Assembly (NCBI GenBank): GCA_013399115.1
Contig: VXAA01005174.1
Location: 684-64,683, forward strand
DNA length: 64,000 bases
Direction: 5' to 3'
Origin: Anseranas semipalmata
Taxonomy: Eukaryota; Chordata; Aves; Anseriformes; Anseranatidae
The translations under genes and the position numbers were made by a program. Position 1 is the stretch's first letter, and the number at the start of each line of letters is the position of its first letter. Positions 26,023 to 38,098 of the stretch are shown here, one piece after another. Under the pieces are notes generated by a model. That model was not told the DNA's origin. It made no database searches and worked only from the letters and a program-made list of their open reading frames with translations.

Positions 26023-29000
26023 AGGTCGCATAGATGGCTTGAGGTTAACTCGCCCCTTTTGCTGCATGTCATGCGAATGGAGCTGAAAGTCTCTCAGGAC
26101 TGCTTGTCTCCTGCATGTTTATTTTATTCAGTGGTATCATGTCAGTGTGTCTGCCTAAATATAGCTTCTGTGAAGAGCATTTCTAAGTTTCCTGTTACAG
26201 TTTCACTCGCAGTTACCTTACAGTAAATGGAGGAAAATCAATGTAATCTCCATTACACGCCACATCTAAATGTGCCTTGCTGGAAATTCTGCCCGGATTG
26301 ATTCTCTTCTCATGGAAACTGTGCATCCTGTCTGCCTCCCTCCCTTTTTTTTTGTTGGGATAAACCACAATTTTATCATTTAAAGACCCTCACTCTCCTT
26401 CATCTGATGTGCGTGCAGATAAGTCTCTGGTAGGAACTGACAGTGCAGAAACCATGGAGTCCCTGGACAGAGTTGCAACTGCAAAGCCCGGATCAATTGA
26501 CTCTGTGTGGCATTTGGACACGACCATTTCGGCAGCTTCTACAGAGTAAATTGAGCAGAAGGGTCAAATTCAAGGTAATCTCTGAATAGCAAACATTAGC
26601 CCAGAGCTTGCTTTTGTCCTTTACAGACTAGATGATCCCACAACTAGCAAGGAAATGATTGCTTTAAAAATGTATTCCCTTCACCATGGTGCTTAAACAC
26701 AGCTCTTTTACCCGTCTCTTCCAGTGACATGGATCTGCAGATACGCAGAAAAAATACTATTATCATATCCCTGCGGTGTCAGTGTCAGTCAGTCTCCAGT
26801 AAACAATCACGGCTATAAAATGATCCAACAGATGTTCTGCTGGAGAGGAGTAGTCTGAAATAGAAGGTCTAAAAATACATCTGCAGGGCCAAATCACACC
26901 CTCGTTTTTCTGCCAGGCTCTGCCATTTCTGGCCCGCAATTGGCTCCTGGCTCCAAGCGTAGGTGGCACCGCGGCCACCAGCACGCAGGGCAGGGCAGGA
27001 CGGGGGGATGTGGCCGCCTGGGGCCCAGTGGTGGCCACCCAGGAGACCATCACGGTACTAAGCCATTGCCTTTGAGGCTTAGTGCTGCTGTCATCTGCCC
27101 CTGGAATCCCTCTGCAACCCAACACCAGGGGCTCTGCCAGTCTAACAGACTTTCAGAACTGGTGCGTATTGGTACATATTTTTAAAGATTTGGGCTTGGG
27201 GTAGAATTTAATACCCGGAGGGGTGCTGTTGGCATGTGCAAAAAGCAAAGCATCGAAGTCTCAGCTGCTGTAGGGAAGCGGAGTGGGTTATGGCAGGGGA
27301 AGATGAAGCCATGTGCGGGATGACACCTCCGTGTTGCTTGTGGTAAGCTGGGGCTGGACCTGGGGTTCCTGCACTCCTGTCGTGGGTCCCCAGTCCCTGT
27401 GTCCAGCTGAGTTATTTCATCAGGAGATTTTTTCCTTTTTTTTTTTTTTTTTCCTTGCTTCTACAGCCCGAGACTCTGAGCCAAAGGGACAGCACAGAGC
27501 CTGCAGGGGTTAAGAAGCAGCTCTACATAACAATGTCTGTCAAAACCTGGAGACAAGTGCAGGATTGCTTTGTACTTCTTTGGAAGGAGAGACCCAGAAG
27601 GTGTATCAAGAACATACGCTCTGCAGAGAAGAGTGCTGAAGGCAGGAGGACCCCAAAGAGGGACCCTACAGACCAGTGACCACCAGGTCCTCGGGGTTTT
27701 GTTGCAGCAAGTGAGGAGCAGGTGACACCAGTCATTTTGGCCTCCGGTTGTGCTATCTCAGGCTGTGATCCTATCAGACCTTGTGAGCCAAACAAGATGA
27801 GGCCACAGCAGCAGCTGGCTGGGAGATTTCCAGGAAAAAGCAGCAAGCAAGCGGGCTTTACGATCCTGCCCTCACAAACCTGACACTGCTCAGTCCTGGG
27901 CCCGTGCAAGGAGATGTGGGCATGGGGCAGGACAGGGCACAAAAGCCTGAATCTGGGGTCAGTGCAAAGGCCCCCAGCCCAGCCCAGCTCCATGCCACGG
28001 CCTGGGCTGGAGGCAGCATTTCCCAATTCTGCCATCAGCATTTATCTGGCTGTCTAAAGGTTGTGTCCTCTGCTTGGACTACCTTGGAACAGAGATGCAT
28101 GGACCTGACACAATGCTTGAGCAGGAACAGAACCCGCACAGCCGGAAAGGAGGGAGCGGATCAGAGGAAGGGGGAGAAGCAGAAAAAGGTCCTGGGAGAA
28201 GGTAAAATGTTCTGCTGTGATCTCCAAAGGCGAGCAACCAGCCACCTCAAGGAGCAGTGACGGCTGGAGAAGCCCCAGCAGCTTCCCTCAGTGCTGACCT
28301 GGGCTGGGGCCGGCTGTCCCTCCAGCCCACAACATGGGCAAGAGAAATGCAGATTCGGGCCTGTATTTTGATGGCTCTGGGGACATTTGCCCATAGGAGA
28401 TAGTCACCGTTGTTCCTCCCCGTCTGTAGTGGTGCAAAGACAACCCCGTGCCCCTAAGCTTGGGGTGAGACTGGGCCCAGAGGCTCTCTGCAGGCATTGC
28501 TCCAGCAAGTGCTGGTTTCTTGCTCCACACCATTAGCAGGCAGTTTGCTGGGGTCACAGCATCCCCACTTCTCCATTGCCTTTGCCAGGTGGCGAAGGCG
28601 CTCATGTCAGCTCAGAGACCGAACCGGCTCTGTGCGGCAGTACTGGAGCTACCAAAGCCACAGAGGTGGCCCTGTAAGGGACACGTGTGACATCTCCTGG
28701 AAGATGTTGCCCAGAAGAGTCCCAGGGCAGCAGGGTGGTGCATCTCAGCTGCCTACACCCTCCACCCAACGCTCTGCAAGGTGCAGGCACGCAGCGCTGG
28801 CTGGGATGCTCCTCTTCCTCTGCGGAAGAAAATCATGCAACCAGAGCAAGTTTTAAGGGGTGCCTACCCCACACGCATCGTTTTCTGAGATGACACACAC
28901 ATCTCTTAATTTTTCACTGATCAGTTCTTGCTCTCCGTGGTGTTCTTTCAGTTTTACGGAGACTTCAGGCTGAACTCATTTACTCTAGCAAGAATGCTTA

Positions 29001-30054
29001 TTGCTTCAGCTTCCTGACATGGGTTAAAATCAGTAATGTTAAAGTTTATTTTAAACACTTTAGTTTATCAAAGCAATTTTCTCAGCATTCCAGCCTGCTG
29101 TCAGTTTTTTCAATGTTATTTGCAGTGCATTAGGTGTAGTAAGAGTGTTTCACAATCCCATTTGCTTTCAAAGCCCTTTCTAGCAAACCCTGCAATGAGG
29201 ATATAATTCATTTGATGACCTTGGTGGAAAACAAACACAGGCCCCAAGGTGCAGCATGTGCAAAGGAGCCAATACACTCGCAGGTTTTGTTAAAACAAAG
29301 TTTTTGTGTGTCGCTGTCTTGCCGAAGCTGGCTGGCCTTGCGTACACCCAGCAGCACAGCTGTTGCTAGCTGGGAAACCAGCTATCTCTTTGGCTTATTC
29401 TGAAACCATGAAATATATTTATGCTTTTAAATAAACCCCTCGTCTGGTAAATTGCTCTGCCTGTGAGCTGATGTTTGCAAATGCATTATGCCATTTCTAG
29501 ACGAATAAATGCATGTGCAAAGTTGCTCAAGTGCAGAACCTGAAAGGGATGACCGGACATTTTTGCAGGTGGGAAGAATTTGGAGGAGGCAAGGTGGGTG
29601 AATAAATTTGATGCACGAGCTCTGCAGGTAAGTCCCCTAATGAGGGCAGTTGGGTTTTACATGCGTGGCATCCTCCTGTGCTGCAGACCTGCCCAGCGGT
29701 GCAAAACAGGGTTTAGGAAGCTGGTTCACAGCTGCTGCAGACTCACCGCTGCCACAGAGTCTGAAGCCACACGCAGACCAGCTTGTGAAATTTCCCCCCA
29801 CTTCTGAAAATCAGGTCAGCTCTCGGGTGCCGACTGTGGCATTAAAAGTCTAATTTTAGGCGCTTGGCTTCTGAAAGCATCCCTGTACATGCTCAGCTCC
29901 CGTGCCAAGCTTCTGTAGGCTGGAGGGGAAATTCGCATCAGGGAGGTTTTACTGTCTGCATGACGAGTAGGGGATAAGAAAATAAGAAGCACAAAGATAA
30001 CCTGGATAGAGCTGCCTCTGAGCAGGCAGCGCATGCAGAAGGGGCAGAATAATT
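26023..30054. other. Noncoding DNA, no gene recognised
   Basis: AT-rich CNE-like sequence at 26,100-26,900 and 28,880-29,220, GC-rich mixed DNA at 26,900-28,850 and a T-rich run at about 27,425-27,452. An AT-rich stretch at 29,400-29,530 contains octamer-like ATGCAAAT-type elements around TGCAAATGCATTATGC. Confidence 0.5.
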
Positions 30055-30059
30055 TTATT

Positions 30060-30370
30060 TGTTTCTCAGCACAGCTTTGGGGCACCCCCCAGCTTTCAGC
30101 CTCCTCGCTGCCGCCACGTCCCGCAGCGCTGCAAGTGCCAGGAGCTGCCCGCGGGAACCAAACCGAACCCCCGCCTGCAGGCAGAGGGTCGGTGTGAGCA
30201 GCACGAGGTGCCGGTGGCCCTGGCGTCCTGTCCTCACATCTGCTGCAGGCTGGCGGGGAGCTGGGGGCCGCAGAAAAAGGGAGGTGGGAGAGGGGAGGAC
30301 GGCGGAAGCTGCGGTGAAGGAGGGGTGGCCGCGTGCCGCCCTGCGCCCCCGGTTTCACGTACATAACCGA
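30060..30370. promoter_or_regulatory. CpG-rich patch, possible small CpG island
   Basis: By eye about 28 CpGs occur in ~310 bases at high GC, far above the surrounding DNA. No start codon or splice signal can be linked to it. Confidence 0.45.
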
Positions 30371-32135
30371 TCCTCTGAGATGACCCCTGGGTTATCTGAG
30401 GATGCAGATGAGCTAAGTACTCGTTTGCAAAGGGCAGTTCTTTTACAGTGGTGGGAGTTATCTGAGATGCAGGCTATATGCATGAAAATACAACACTTTG
30501 AGCTCCTCGATTCAAAGCGCTGTGATGTGATAGCGAGATACATATTATGGGGTCCTAAATCATGTCTACAGCACTGATTACAAATTCCCATAGTCCTGCC
30601 TCAGCATGCACCAGGATCAGGGGCAGACCTGGAAAAGATTCTTCGGGGATGGACAATTCAAGTGCTCCAAATTCCTGCTCAGACTCTGGGAGAGGGTTTT
30701 GCTTACATGCTACCTTCATTTTCCCTCTCCAAACCTTCTGGCTTGGAGGAAACCCGTGTCCCTGGCAGAGGAGGCTCTGCAGATGTTCGGGACACAGCAG
30801 CTGTATCCAGCCACCCCCACCCCTGCGTTTGCCCTCACTGAGGGACTTTTGCCTCTCTGGTGATCCTGGAGGGGCAGCCTGGAGCTGAGCTGCCTCCGGG
30901 GCTGATCGTCAGAGTACGTGCTTTTTGATATTATCTTTATATCTAAATGGCGGTATTACTTTGCCATAAGCTCTGCTCTCGCATGTGGCTTCTGGGGTGA
31001 AATCCATGGGATGTTTGAGGCGACTGCTCCGAGAGGATCCGGAGACAGCAGGTAAGGAAGGTGCCGTAAGCAACAAAACCAATCCATGGAGAGAAGTTCA
31101 GCAACCTTCCTGAGCCCTCCCTTGGGACACCGTCACAGACCCAAGCACAGGGATTGCTTCCAGCAGCTGTTTTCCAAGACATGTTTCTAATGGAGAGCAA
31201 AGCACTCACATCTGAACGTAGTGACTTAAGGACAAAAACTCTTCTTGTCCCCAAGCCTCTCCAAGAAAGCCCTAAATGTCTGAGGATCAATATTGCTAAA
31301 GAGATGCTCTTCTTTAAACGAGCCTTTCTTAAAGAAGACCCGGCTGGTGTGCTGAAGATGACTGTAGATAGGGGAGCTAATTAGTTTGCAACCCACAGCT
31401 GCGAATATCAAACGTGGGGAGAAGCTGGTTGTTTCACCCAACTCTGCAACTCTAAAGAGGAAATAATGGCCATGCATTGCAACCAAGGATCACTGGGGTA
31501 GCCTCGAGCCAGGGCTGCTGATAAGCAGTGGGGTTTTAGGGCAGCAAGACAACATCTCGCTGGGGGCAGTCACCGACAGACGCTGGAGACACTTTCCTGA
31601 CCAGAAAAAGGTCCTGGGGAGAGCTCGGAGACAGGTGTGACTCTGGAGGGAGGAAAGAGACATTTCTGTGCACATTTCCCTCCCCGTGCCCTTGTTCTGG
31701 TCCACTCTGTGGTCAGAAGTCCTGGAAACCCCGTGCGTGCTCCTTTTCCTCAACAGCAGGTCTGGCGTTCAGTGTTGACAGTTCCTTGTAAGCGGACACG
31801 TAGCTTCAGGACCAGTGCCAAAGCAATCAAGGCAAAGAGAAGTGATGCTATCTTCCCGTGTGGTGTAAGTCAGCAGAGCCACTTTTCTGGCCACAACGGA
31901 TCTGTGTTTGTTTGCATCTGAGCCGGTTTGGCCCCAGGTTGCAGATGGAGCTGTATCTTTTCCAGCAGGACAGTGATCAGCTGAAACGTTCCCTTGAGCT
32001 TTCCCGCTTTCAGAGGAAGCCTCTTGCAGGGGGGAGGCCTCAGATTTCCAAAAAACCTCACAAAACCTGGAAGGATTAAGCCACAGTCTTTTATCACTGC
32101 AGTGTGGGACACCTGGACCTCTCCTGGTGGTGGCA
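30371..32135. other. Noncoding DNA, no gene recognised
   Basis: Mixed-composition sequence between two CpG-rich patches. No domain, RNA gene or transposon is recognised. Confidence 0.5.
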
Positions 32136-32225
32136 GGATCATTGTTCCATTAGGTTGCATTTCTGCAACTTAATGACCAAGGATCATCGTTCCAGACAGT
32201 TGCAGAAATGCAACCTAATGACCAT
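32136..32225. repeat. Two direct copies of a 45-bp hairpin unit, together forming a 23-bp inverted repeat
   Basis: Unit 1 (32136-32180) and unit 2 (32181-32225) align without gaps at about 34 of 45 positions. Each contains GTTGCA-4 nt-TGCAAC, a 6-bp hairpin. The 4-nt loop is TTTC in unit 1 and GAAA in unit 2, its reverse complement. As a result 32148-32170 is the exact reverse complement of 32198-32220 (23 bp, 27-nt loop). Confidence 0.95.
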
Positions 32226-32239
32226 GGTTCCTAAAGTTG

Positions 32240-32650
32240 TCTACTGATGATCTGCCCGCCGAGCAGCAGAACAAGGCCAGGACAGCCTGCGACGGACAGC
32301 GGTGACGGCAGCAGCTCGTGGGCTCCGCAGCTGACGATGACACCGAGCCCGGTGCCGCTGAGCGCTCCCCTCCCGGCCCTGCCCATGCAGGCCCGATCCT
32401 CTGGGATCCGTGGGGCCCGATCCTCTGGGATCCGCGGGCTTCTTCTGCCGCGCTTTCCAGCAGAGCCAGAAAGCGGATGTACAATGAATTCAGCGCGAAA
32501 ACGCCCGCTTGGCTGGGTACCGACACTCAGCTTGCTGGGGAAAACGCTGTCCCGAAAAAGAGCCTTTTAGATGCAGCTCGGTTTAACCCTGCTCACCCCG
32601 AGCGCAGCGGCAAAGCCCCCGCTGGCGGCTGTGAGCAAGATGAGAGCTTT
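32240..32650. promoter_or_regulatory. Intergenic CpG island
   Basis: I counted about 35 CpGs in roughly 400 bases at about 60% GC, giving an observed/expected ratio near 0.9. It starts right after the hairpin repeat and contains a 24-bp tandem duplication (32390-32437). No confirmed gene starts here. It may be a promoter of an unannotated transcript or a distal regulatory element. Confidence 0.6.
32390..32437. repeat. Perfect-length tandem duplication, 24 bp x 2
   Basis: Units 32390-32413 and 32414-32437 (GGCCCGATCCTCTGGGATCC plus 4 nt) differ only by TGG versus CGG at the end. Confidence 0.95.
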
Positions 32651-35600
32651 CGGCTTCTGTGTCTATAATTAGACCGAGCAGAAGGCAAAATATTCCATTA
32701 TGACAACTTTGGAGCTGAAAGAAATAGGTCTTAGCAGATGTTGATTTGCAGGATAAACAAATTAATTCGACTCAGTTTAGTCCCCTCTGCCGGTTGAGTC
32801 CTTTGTTCCTTGATTTAAAGTGTCAAATACAGCACTCGTGCCGCACGCGTGACAAAAGCCAGGACAGACACATAAATCTGCAAATAGAAAATGCATCCCG
32901 TATCCCCGTAGGTCTGTTGGTTTTGTCTATCGTCCTTTAGCCTTGAGGACCTTGGCTTTTACCCAGGGCTGCTGTTCTACAAAGAAAAACTCCATTCTCC
33001 AAGCTTTAACAGCTTGCAAGTGAAATGATTGCCTTTGATGCCGAGATCTCCCAGGATTACGGCGCTGTATTAGGTTGTACCAAACAAGCAGATTGAGCTT
33101 TGTTAATTTAAATTCCCGGCCTCCAAATTTCAGGGGGGGAGAGCCGGGAGAGACAGGGGGTAGGAGACGCTTTCCCTGGCCCATCCGCGCAGCCCTGCTC
33201 TCACGCTGCTGAGCTGAGCAATGGCTCCTGGCACCCGGGGATGCCCAGCAGCACAAAACACGGCTGCTCCCGGCATCACCATGCCAGCACAGGTCGTGAT
33301 GCTGCTGCTGGTGACCCCAGCCCACATCCCGTCTAAGATGATGTCCCTTATGAAAGGCTTGTTTGCGACACGGTTTTAGGAGGGAATTGGACCCACGCAC
33401 CCGGAGCTGGGCGCTGAGTCCCTGCTATTGCCCCGGCACGGCAAAGTCCTCGAGGCTGGGGCTGTCCTTGTGTTAAATGCAAACCCATTGGAAATGAGCT
33501 CAGCTGAAAACAAACGAGCAAATAAATTAGTAGGGGATCTCTCCTGAAGTCAAGCGCTCATTCTGAAATGTTGAGCTTGGGTTTAAAGGACTGTGCCTCC
33601 TTTAGAGGTCTTGGAGAGGTCTGTGGCTCTTCTGACTTCCAGGTTTAGACTGAGACATAATTCAGCCCTTTTAATAATTAAAAGGCATTTGAGTCTTCTT
33701 AGTCCAAAGGAGAAGATAAGCAGCTTTCTAAGTACTAAAACTCAGGCTGGCTTTATAAAGAGCATTAGTGTAATAGTCTTTCTGTGTTCAATAATAGGAA
33801 TATTAGTGTACAGACAGGCTTAGAGAAATAATCTAATATTTTATTGGTCACCATTTACATTTCTTCAAACACCAATGTCAAACTATTGTAAACTAAGACA
33901 TTGTTATGAGTCAAGGTGCTTGAGCTTTGTTGTGAATATGTGAGTACACTGGTACACCAAGCACCAAATGTTTTAGTTCGGTAAACAGGAGATGAACGTA
34001 TTCAAAAAGTCTGTGCTCAAAAGCACGTCCCACAGCAGAGAGTAAAGGCCTTGGGTCAGAGAAACAGGGAGAGAAAAATGGGATTCCTGCTTTTTTACTG
34101 CAGTTCCTGAAGTCCTGGTGCTTCACTGGTGATTTTTTACTTGTTGGCCTTCTGCACGTAGCCACTGGAAGTTACAGAAATTTTAGAAGGAGCAGTTTGA
34201 CCTGGAGCAGCCACAGTCTGCACGTGGATGGCTGGCGGTCGGGCTGGGCACGGCATCGCTTCAGCCACCTGCAGATACACTGAGCCGCCCCATCTGCGGC
34301 GATGCTCCCCAACCTCTTCCAGAAGCAGGACCTCACACAACAACATGTTTGACTAGGAAACAATTTCACTATGCAAAAATGAGTCGCTTTGTTCAGCGTT
34401 CAACTACTCGCATTGCATGTTTCCATCCTCTCCCTCCCTGCGGAGCAGCCAGTGCCTGGTGCAGGAGGGAGGAGAAGTGAGGTGAGAACAAATTGTCCTG
34501 AGCACGGTGGGGCTCAGCGGCGGGGGGACACGCTGGTGTCTCTGCCCCACGGGGTTGTGCTCCCCAGTAGCATCCTCAAACCCATCCCGTCCCCTGCGGG
34601 AGCAGACCCTCTGCAGCCTGAGCTGGGGCGCGGCGGTGCCGGGGCGGTGGGTGATGGCTGGAGCCCCTGCGATGGGCGGCTGGTTGCACAAGCCCCGTTT
34701 CTCTGGAAAAGCAGCTAAAAATAGCCGGGGAGATGTGCCGCAGGCTGCACGCTGCTGGTGCCAGGCTTGTTTTGTATTGCAGCGGCGCTGGGACTGCAGC
34801 CCAGGCTGGGCACGACACCAGCACCAAGGGCGGGCATCGGAACGGGCACCTTCGTTAGGTCCGGAGAGGTAACGAGCAGGATCGAGGAGTCTCAGTTTCT
34901 TTATCCCCTGTAAGAAGGTTTGTGTCATAAGACGATACCTTGCTGCAGAGCAGTCTGGTCAAGTGGAAATCAACACTGGCTAAGTAAACGCTGATCATCC
35001 TGCTTAGAGACTTGAATTAAAAAGCTTTGCCAATCAGCCTTGATTGACAGAAGAAGGACAGGGCATTAGGATCAGCCACAGAAGGCATGACCGTCACCTC
35101 CATTTTTTTGCTTCTTTTCATGTTCGCTGACACCTCCCCTGTTAATCTAGCTAGGAGCAGATCTGTATCGGTAACTGCAGAATATTTACAACATCGCTTT
35201 TGCCAGCAAGAAAAAAAAGAAAAACGGATCTACACATTAGTGTCCATCCAGGAGCTAAATCCTCTGCTGGAGAGAGCTGCCTCTGCTGTGATGAGTAAAC
35301 CAGCCAAGGCCGCTCAGTGCCTGGGCTGTGTGGGAGCCCCTTGATTCAGATCTTATTATTTGGGCGCTTTGGTGTCATTGTGACTGGGCTCATCTGGGAG
35401 ACCGGGATCAGATTGCGCGGAGGAGCAGCGGCAGCAGAAGGAAAAAAGCCAAGCAATTGTGCTTGGAAAGTCCCTCGCCTTCACACTGAGTAGCAAAGAA
35501 GAGCATAGCACGGGCTTGTCGTACCCCTGGTTTAGTTCTCCTGTTTCCATTGCCAAAGCAGCACCCCGAAACCCGCAGGTGGGAGCAGGGGAGCCCGAAG

Positions 35601-36419
35601 GAAGAGGTTACGAAAGGAGCCGCGGGTTATCGCTGCAAGTGCATTCCTGTGGGGCCGGGCAGCCAAGGCCGCTTTCGGAAAGCCCGGGAACTGTTTGCAC
35701 AGCGCCTGCTGCTTGTCCCAAGAACATTTCTTAAATTGTTTCTAGCGCTTTCGAGTGCTTGGTTGCACCGTGTCCAGTGATTTTACCCATTGCTGCACGA
35801 GCAAAAGAGCTTTGGAGGTGGCTGCCGTCATGCTCGCAGCGATGTTTTGCTCTTGTAAAACGATCAAATCACGTTAACGTCGCTGTTAAATGCTCCGGTC
35901 GTCACACCCACACCCCGGCACCGAACCGCAGTGGGCACAAGCGGAGCCAGGGGCTTTTATTTAAGCGAGGCTGGGGCACGAGGGAAGCCGTTCATTGATG
36001 GCAGCAGACAGATGTCTCCGTATTGCCCACTGCCAGCCCGTTTGCATCCTAACCAAGCGTCCAAAAGGGTTTTTCAGAGCACCACTGCTTTTGGTTGTTT
36101 TATTAGAGACCAAAGCCAGCACAGGATATTGAATCCTCTGCCAGCAAAGCATACAGGGCAGGGTTTACTAACTATATGATTGTATTTCCAATTCTGAGGC
36201 GGGCCAGAGAGCTCTGAGCACCACAAGTCTGGGCCATTTAGCTACGGCCTGACTTCTTCTCCTGCCTCTTAATTTATCTGGAGAGCAATTAAAGCCCTTG
36301 TAAAAATGTGTTCCCAATTGCAGAGTGAGACTGGCTCTGAAGGGTTATACCAACCGAGGAGTCGCTTTTGCAGTTGCACACCTGGATTTATACGAACATC
36401 CTTCTGGTTTTTACCAAGC
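32651..36419. other. Noncoding DNA, no gene recognised
   Basis: Contains a 19-bp palindrome at 33667, AT-rich sequence at 33,640-34,140, GC-rich mixed DNA at 34,200-34,900 and 35,350-36,000, and unremarkable sequence otherwise. Open frames on both strands show no recognisable protein. Confidence 0.5.
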
Positions 36420-37300
36420 AAAATCACGCGTGACCCGTGGGAATGAAACCTGCCACTGGGAACCTGCTCTAAAGCCCCACGGCAGGCAGTCGCATCCTTC
36501 CTTAACCCCAATGTCAGTTTGGCTCGGGGCTGGGGGTCTTGGGGCTCCACCTTGCCGCTGCGCTGCCTCCAGCCGTTTGCGATGCAGCATCCAGCACTGC
36601 AGAGCGGGCAAAATCCTTTTTGGAGAGGCTGAACCCAAGCAGGGGCTGGGTTGCAAATCGCGCTCGCTGCCGGCATCCCTGGGAACGCAGAGATGGGGCT
36701 GTCCCCTGCTCGGGAGCCACAAATCCACCCTGTGTGCACGGGACTTATCCTGATCCCTCCGAAGCCGCCCCAGGCTTGAGGCGGTGGCTCCGAAGGGCTT
36801 CAAACAAGCAAATTAATCTGCACCAGCTCCCTCGCCCAGCGCGCAGAGGACCAGAGGCGCGGGGAGCACAGCAGGAGCCGCGCAGCCAGACTTTTATGGC
36901 CACAAAGGCCAAGTCGCACCTGCTGACGGTTGTGAATAGGCTTGCAGACAGCACCAGGTGTGCCATTTCAACAGATTTCACAACTGGGCGTGCCTTTCAT
37001 CTATGTATAGAGCTCCGGCGAGGGGATGAAGCCTGCTCGGCAATTGTCCTAATTTAGCAAAAATCCTATTTGGCCGGTGGGTCGCCCTGCTCTGTCCGCG
37101 CGGGTATTTCAGGAGCAATTATATCGGTTGCCCTTGGCCTGGCCCCGGCCCCGCAGGGAGTCGGGGCCGCTTTTGTCCTTGGCGGGGAGGGATGGTAATG
37201 AGGGAGCGGGCGAAAAGGCAAGCGGCCGCCTGCCAGGGGAGCACCCCTGCGGCCGGGCACCCCCGCCCCATTTATTTCAAACGTCAGCCCTCAGAGAAGG
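36420..37300. promoter_or_regulatory. CpG-enriched segment about 3 kb past the NUDT14 stop codon
   Basis: CpGs are frequent, densest at 37,020-37,270 (about 20 in 250 bases, with CGCGCG and GCGGCCGC). I searched for a JAG2-like first exon on the minus strand because the mammalian JAG2 start lies just beyond NUDT14, and found none. Function unknown. Confidence 0.45.
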
Positions 37301-37706
37301 CATTTTTATCAGATCACCACTCGGTGCTTAGCACCACGAGAGTAGCTCAGGGCTTGTAAGGATTTTACAAATACCCTAATAAAGAACATAAAGCGTCACC
37401 CGCGTACCTGCGAGGTGTTGGTGATGTCTGTTCTGCTGTCTCATAGCGAGCCTGATGGAAACTTTACATTCAAGATTTTATAATTTCAGGCTTCGTTAGA
37501 AGCCAGATGCATAATTTCAATTTCATTAGATTACCTCTATATCCCCAAGCCATATCAAAAAGATTAGAGAGATGCTAAGATTTGTTTTTTAAATGCAGAC
37601 CGATCGATGTTGCTCGATAAAAGGAAGACGCTTATCTCATGGGGAAGGTTGGATGAGATCATGTAAGATTTTTGCAAGCTGGAGTCTGTATTCGTTACCA
37701 GCAAAC
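37301..37706. other. AT-rich noncoding spacer with CNE-like character
   Basis: Includes ATTAGATTA-type homeodomain cores and CCGATCGATG near 37,600. No gene seen. Confidence 0.4.
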
Positions 37707-38098
37707 GAGGAAAGGCTGAGGGAGCTGGCCCTGTTCGGCCTGGAGAAGAGAAGGTTCAGGGGGATCTGATCAATGTGTGCAAGTTTCTCAAGGGAGGGTG
37801 TCAAGGGGATGGGGCCAGATGCTTCTCAGGGGGGCCCAGAGAGAGGACGAGAGGTGACAGGCACAACCTGAAACACAGGAGGCTCCGTCTGAACATGAGG
37901 AAACACTTCTTTACTGCGAGGGTGACTGAGCACTGGCACAGACTGCCCAGAGGCTGTGGTGTCTCCTTCCTGGGAGATATTCAAAACCCGCCTGGACACA
38001 ATCCCGTGCAAGTGCTCTAGGAGACCCTGCTTGCCAGGGGTTGGACCAGGTGATCCCCAGAGGTCCCGTCCCTCCTCAACCACTCTGTGATTCTGTGA
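37707..38098 (+). mobile_element. CR1 LINE, 5'-truncated 3' end
   Basis: The classic avian CR1 3' region: GAGGAAAGGCTGAGGGAGCT, then TTCGGCCTGGAGAAGAGAAGG, a run of 3'-UTR sequence including GAACATGAGGAAACACTTCT and GACTGCCCAGAGGCTGTGG, and a terminus GTGATCCCCAGAGGTCCCGT, then CCACTCTGTGATTCTGTGA. The terminal ATTCTGTG-type repeat replaces a poly(A) tail, as is diagnostic for CR1. About 390 bp remain of a ~4.5 kb element. It is much better preserved than the other CR1 relics here. Confidence 0.95.

Noticed and set aside
37066..37260. JAG2 first exon in the CpG-rich segment
   Set aside because: The minus-strand frame lacks a signal peptide and no following exon of the FELQLS type was found.
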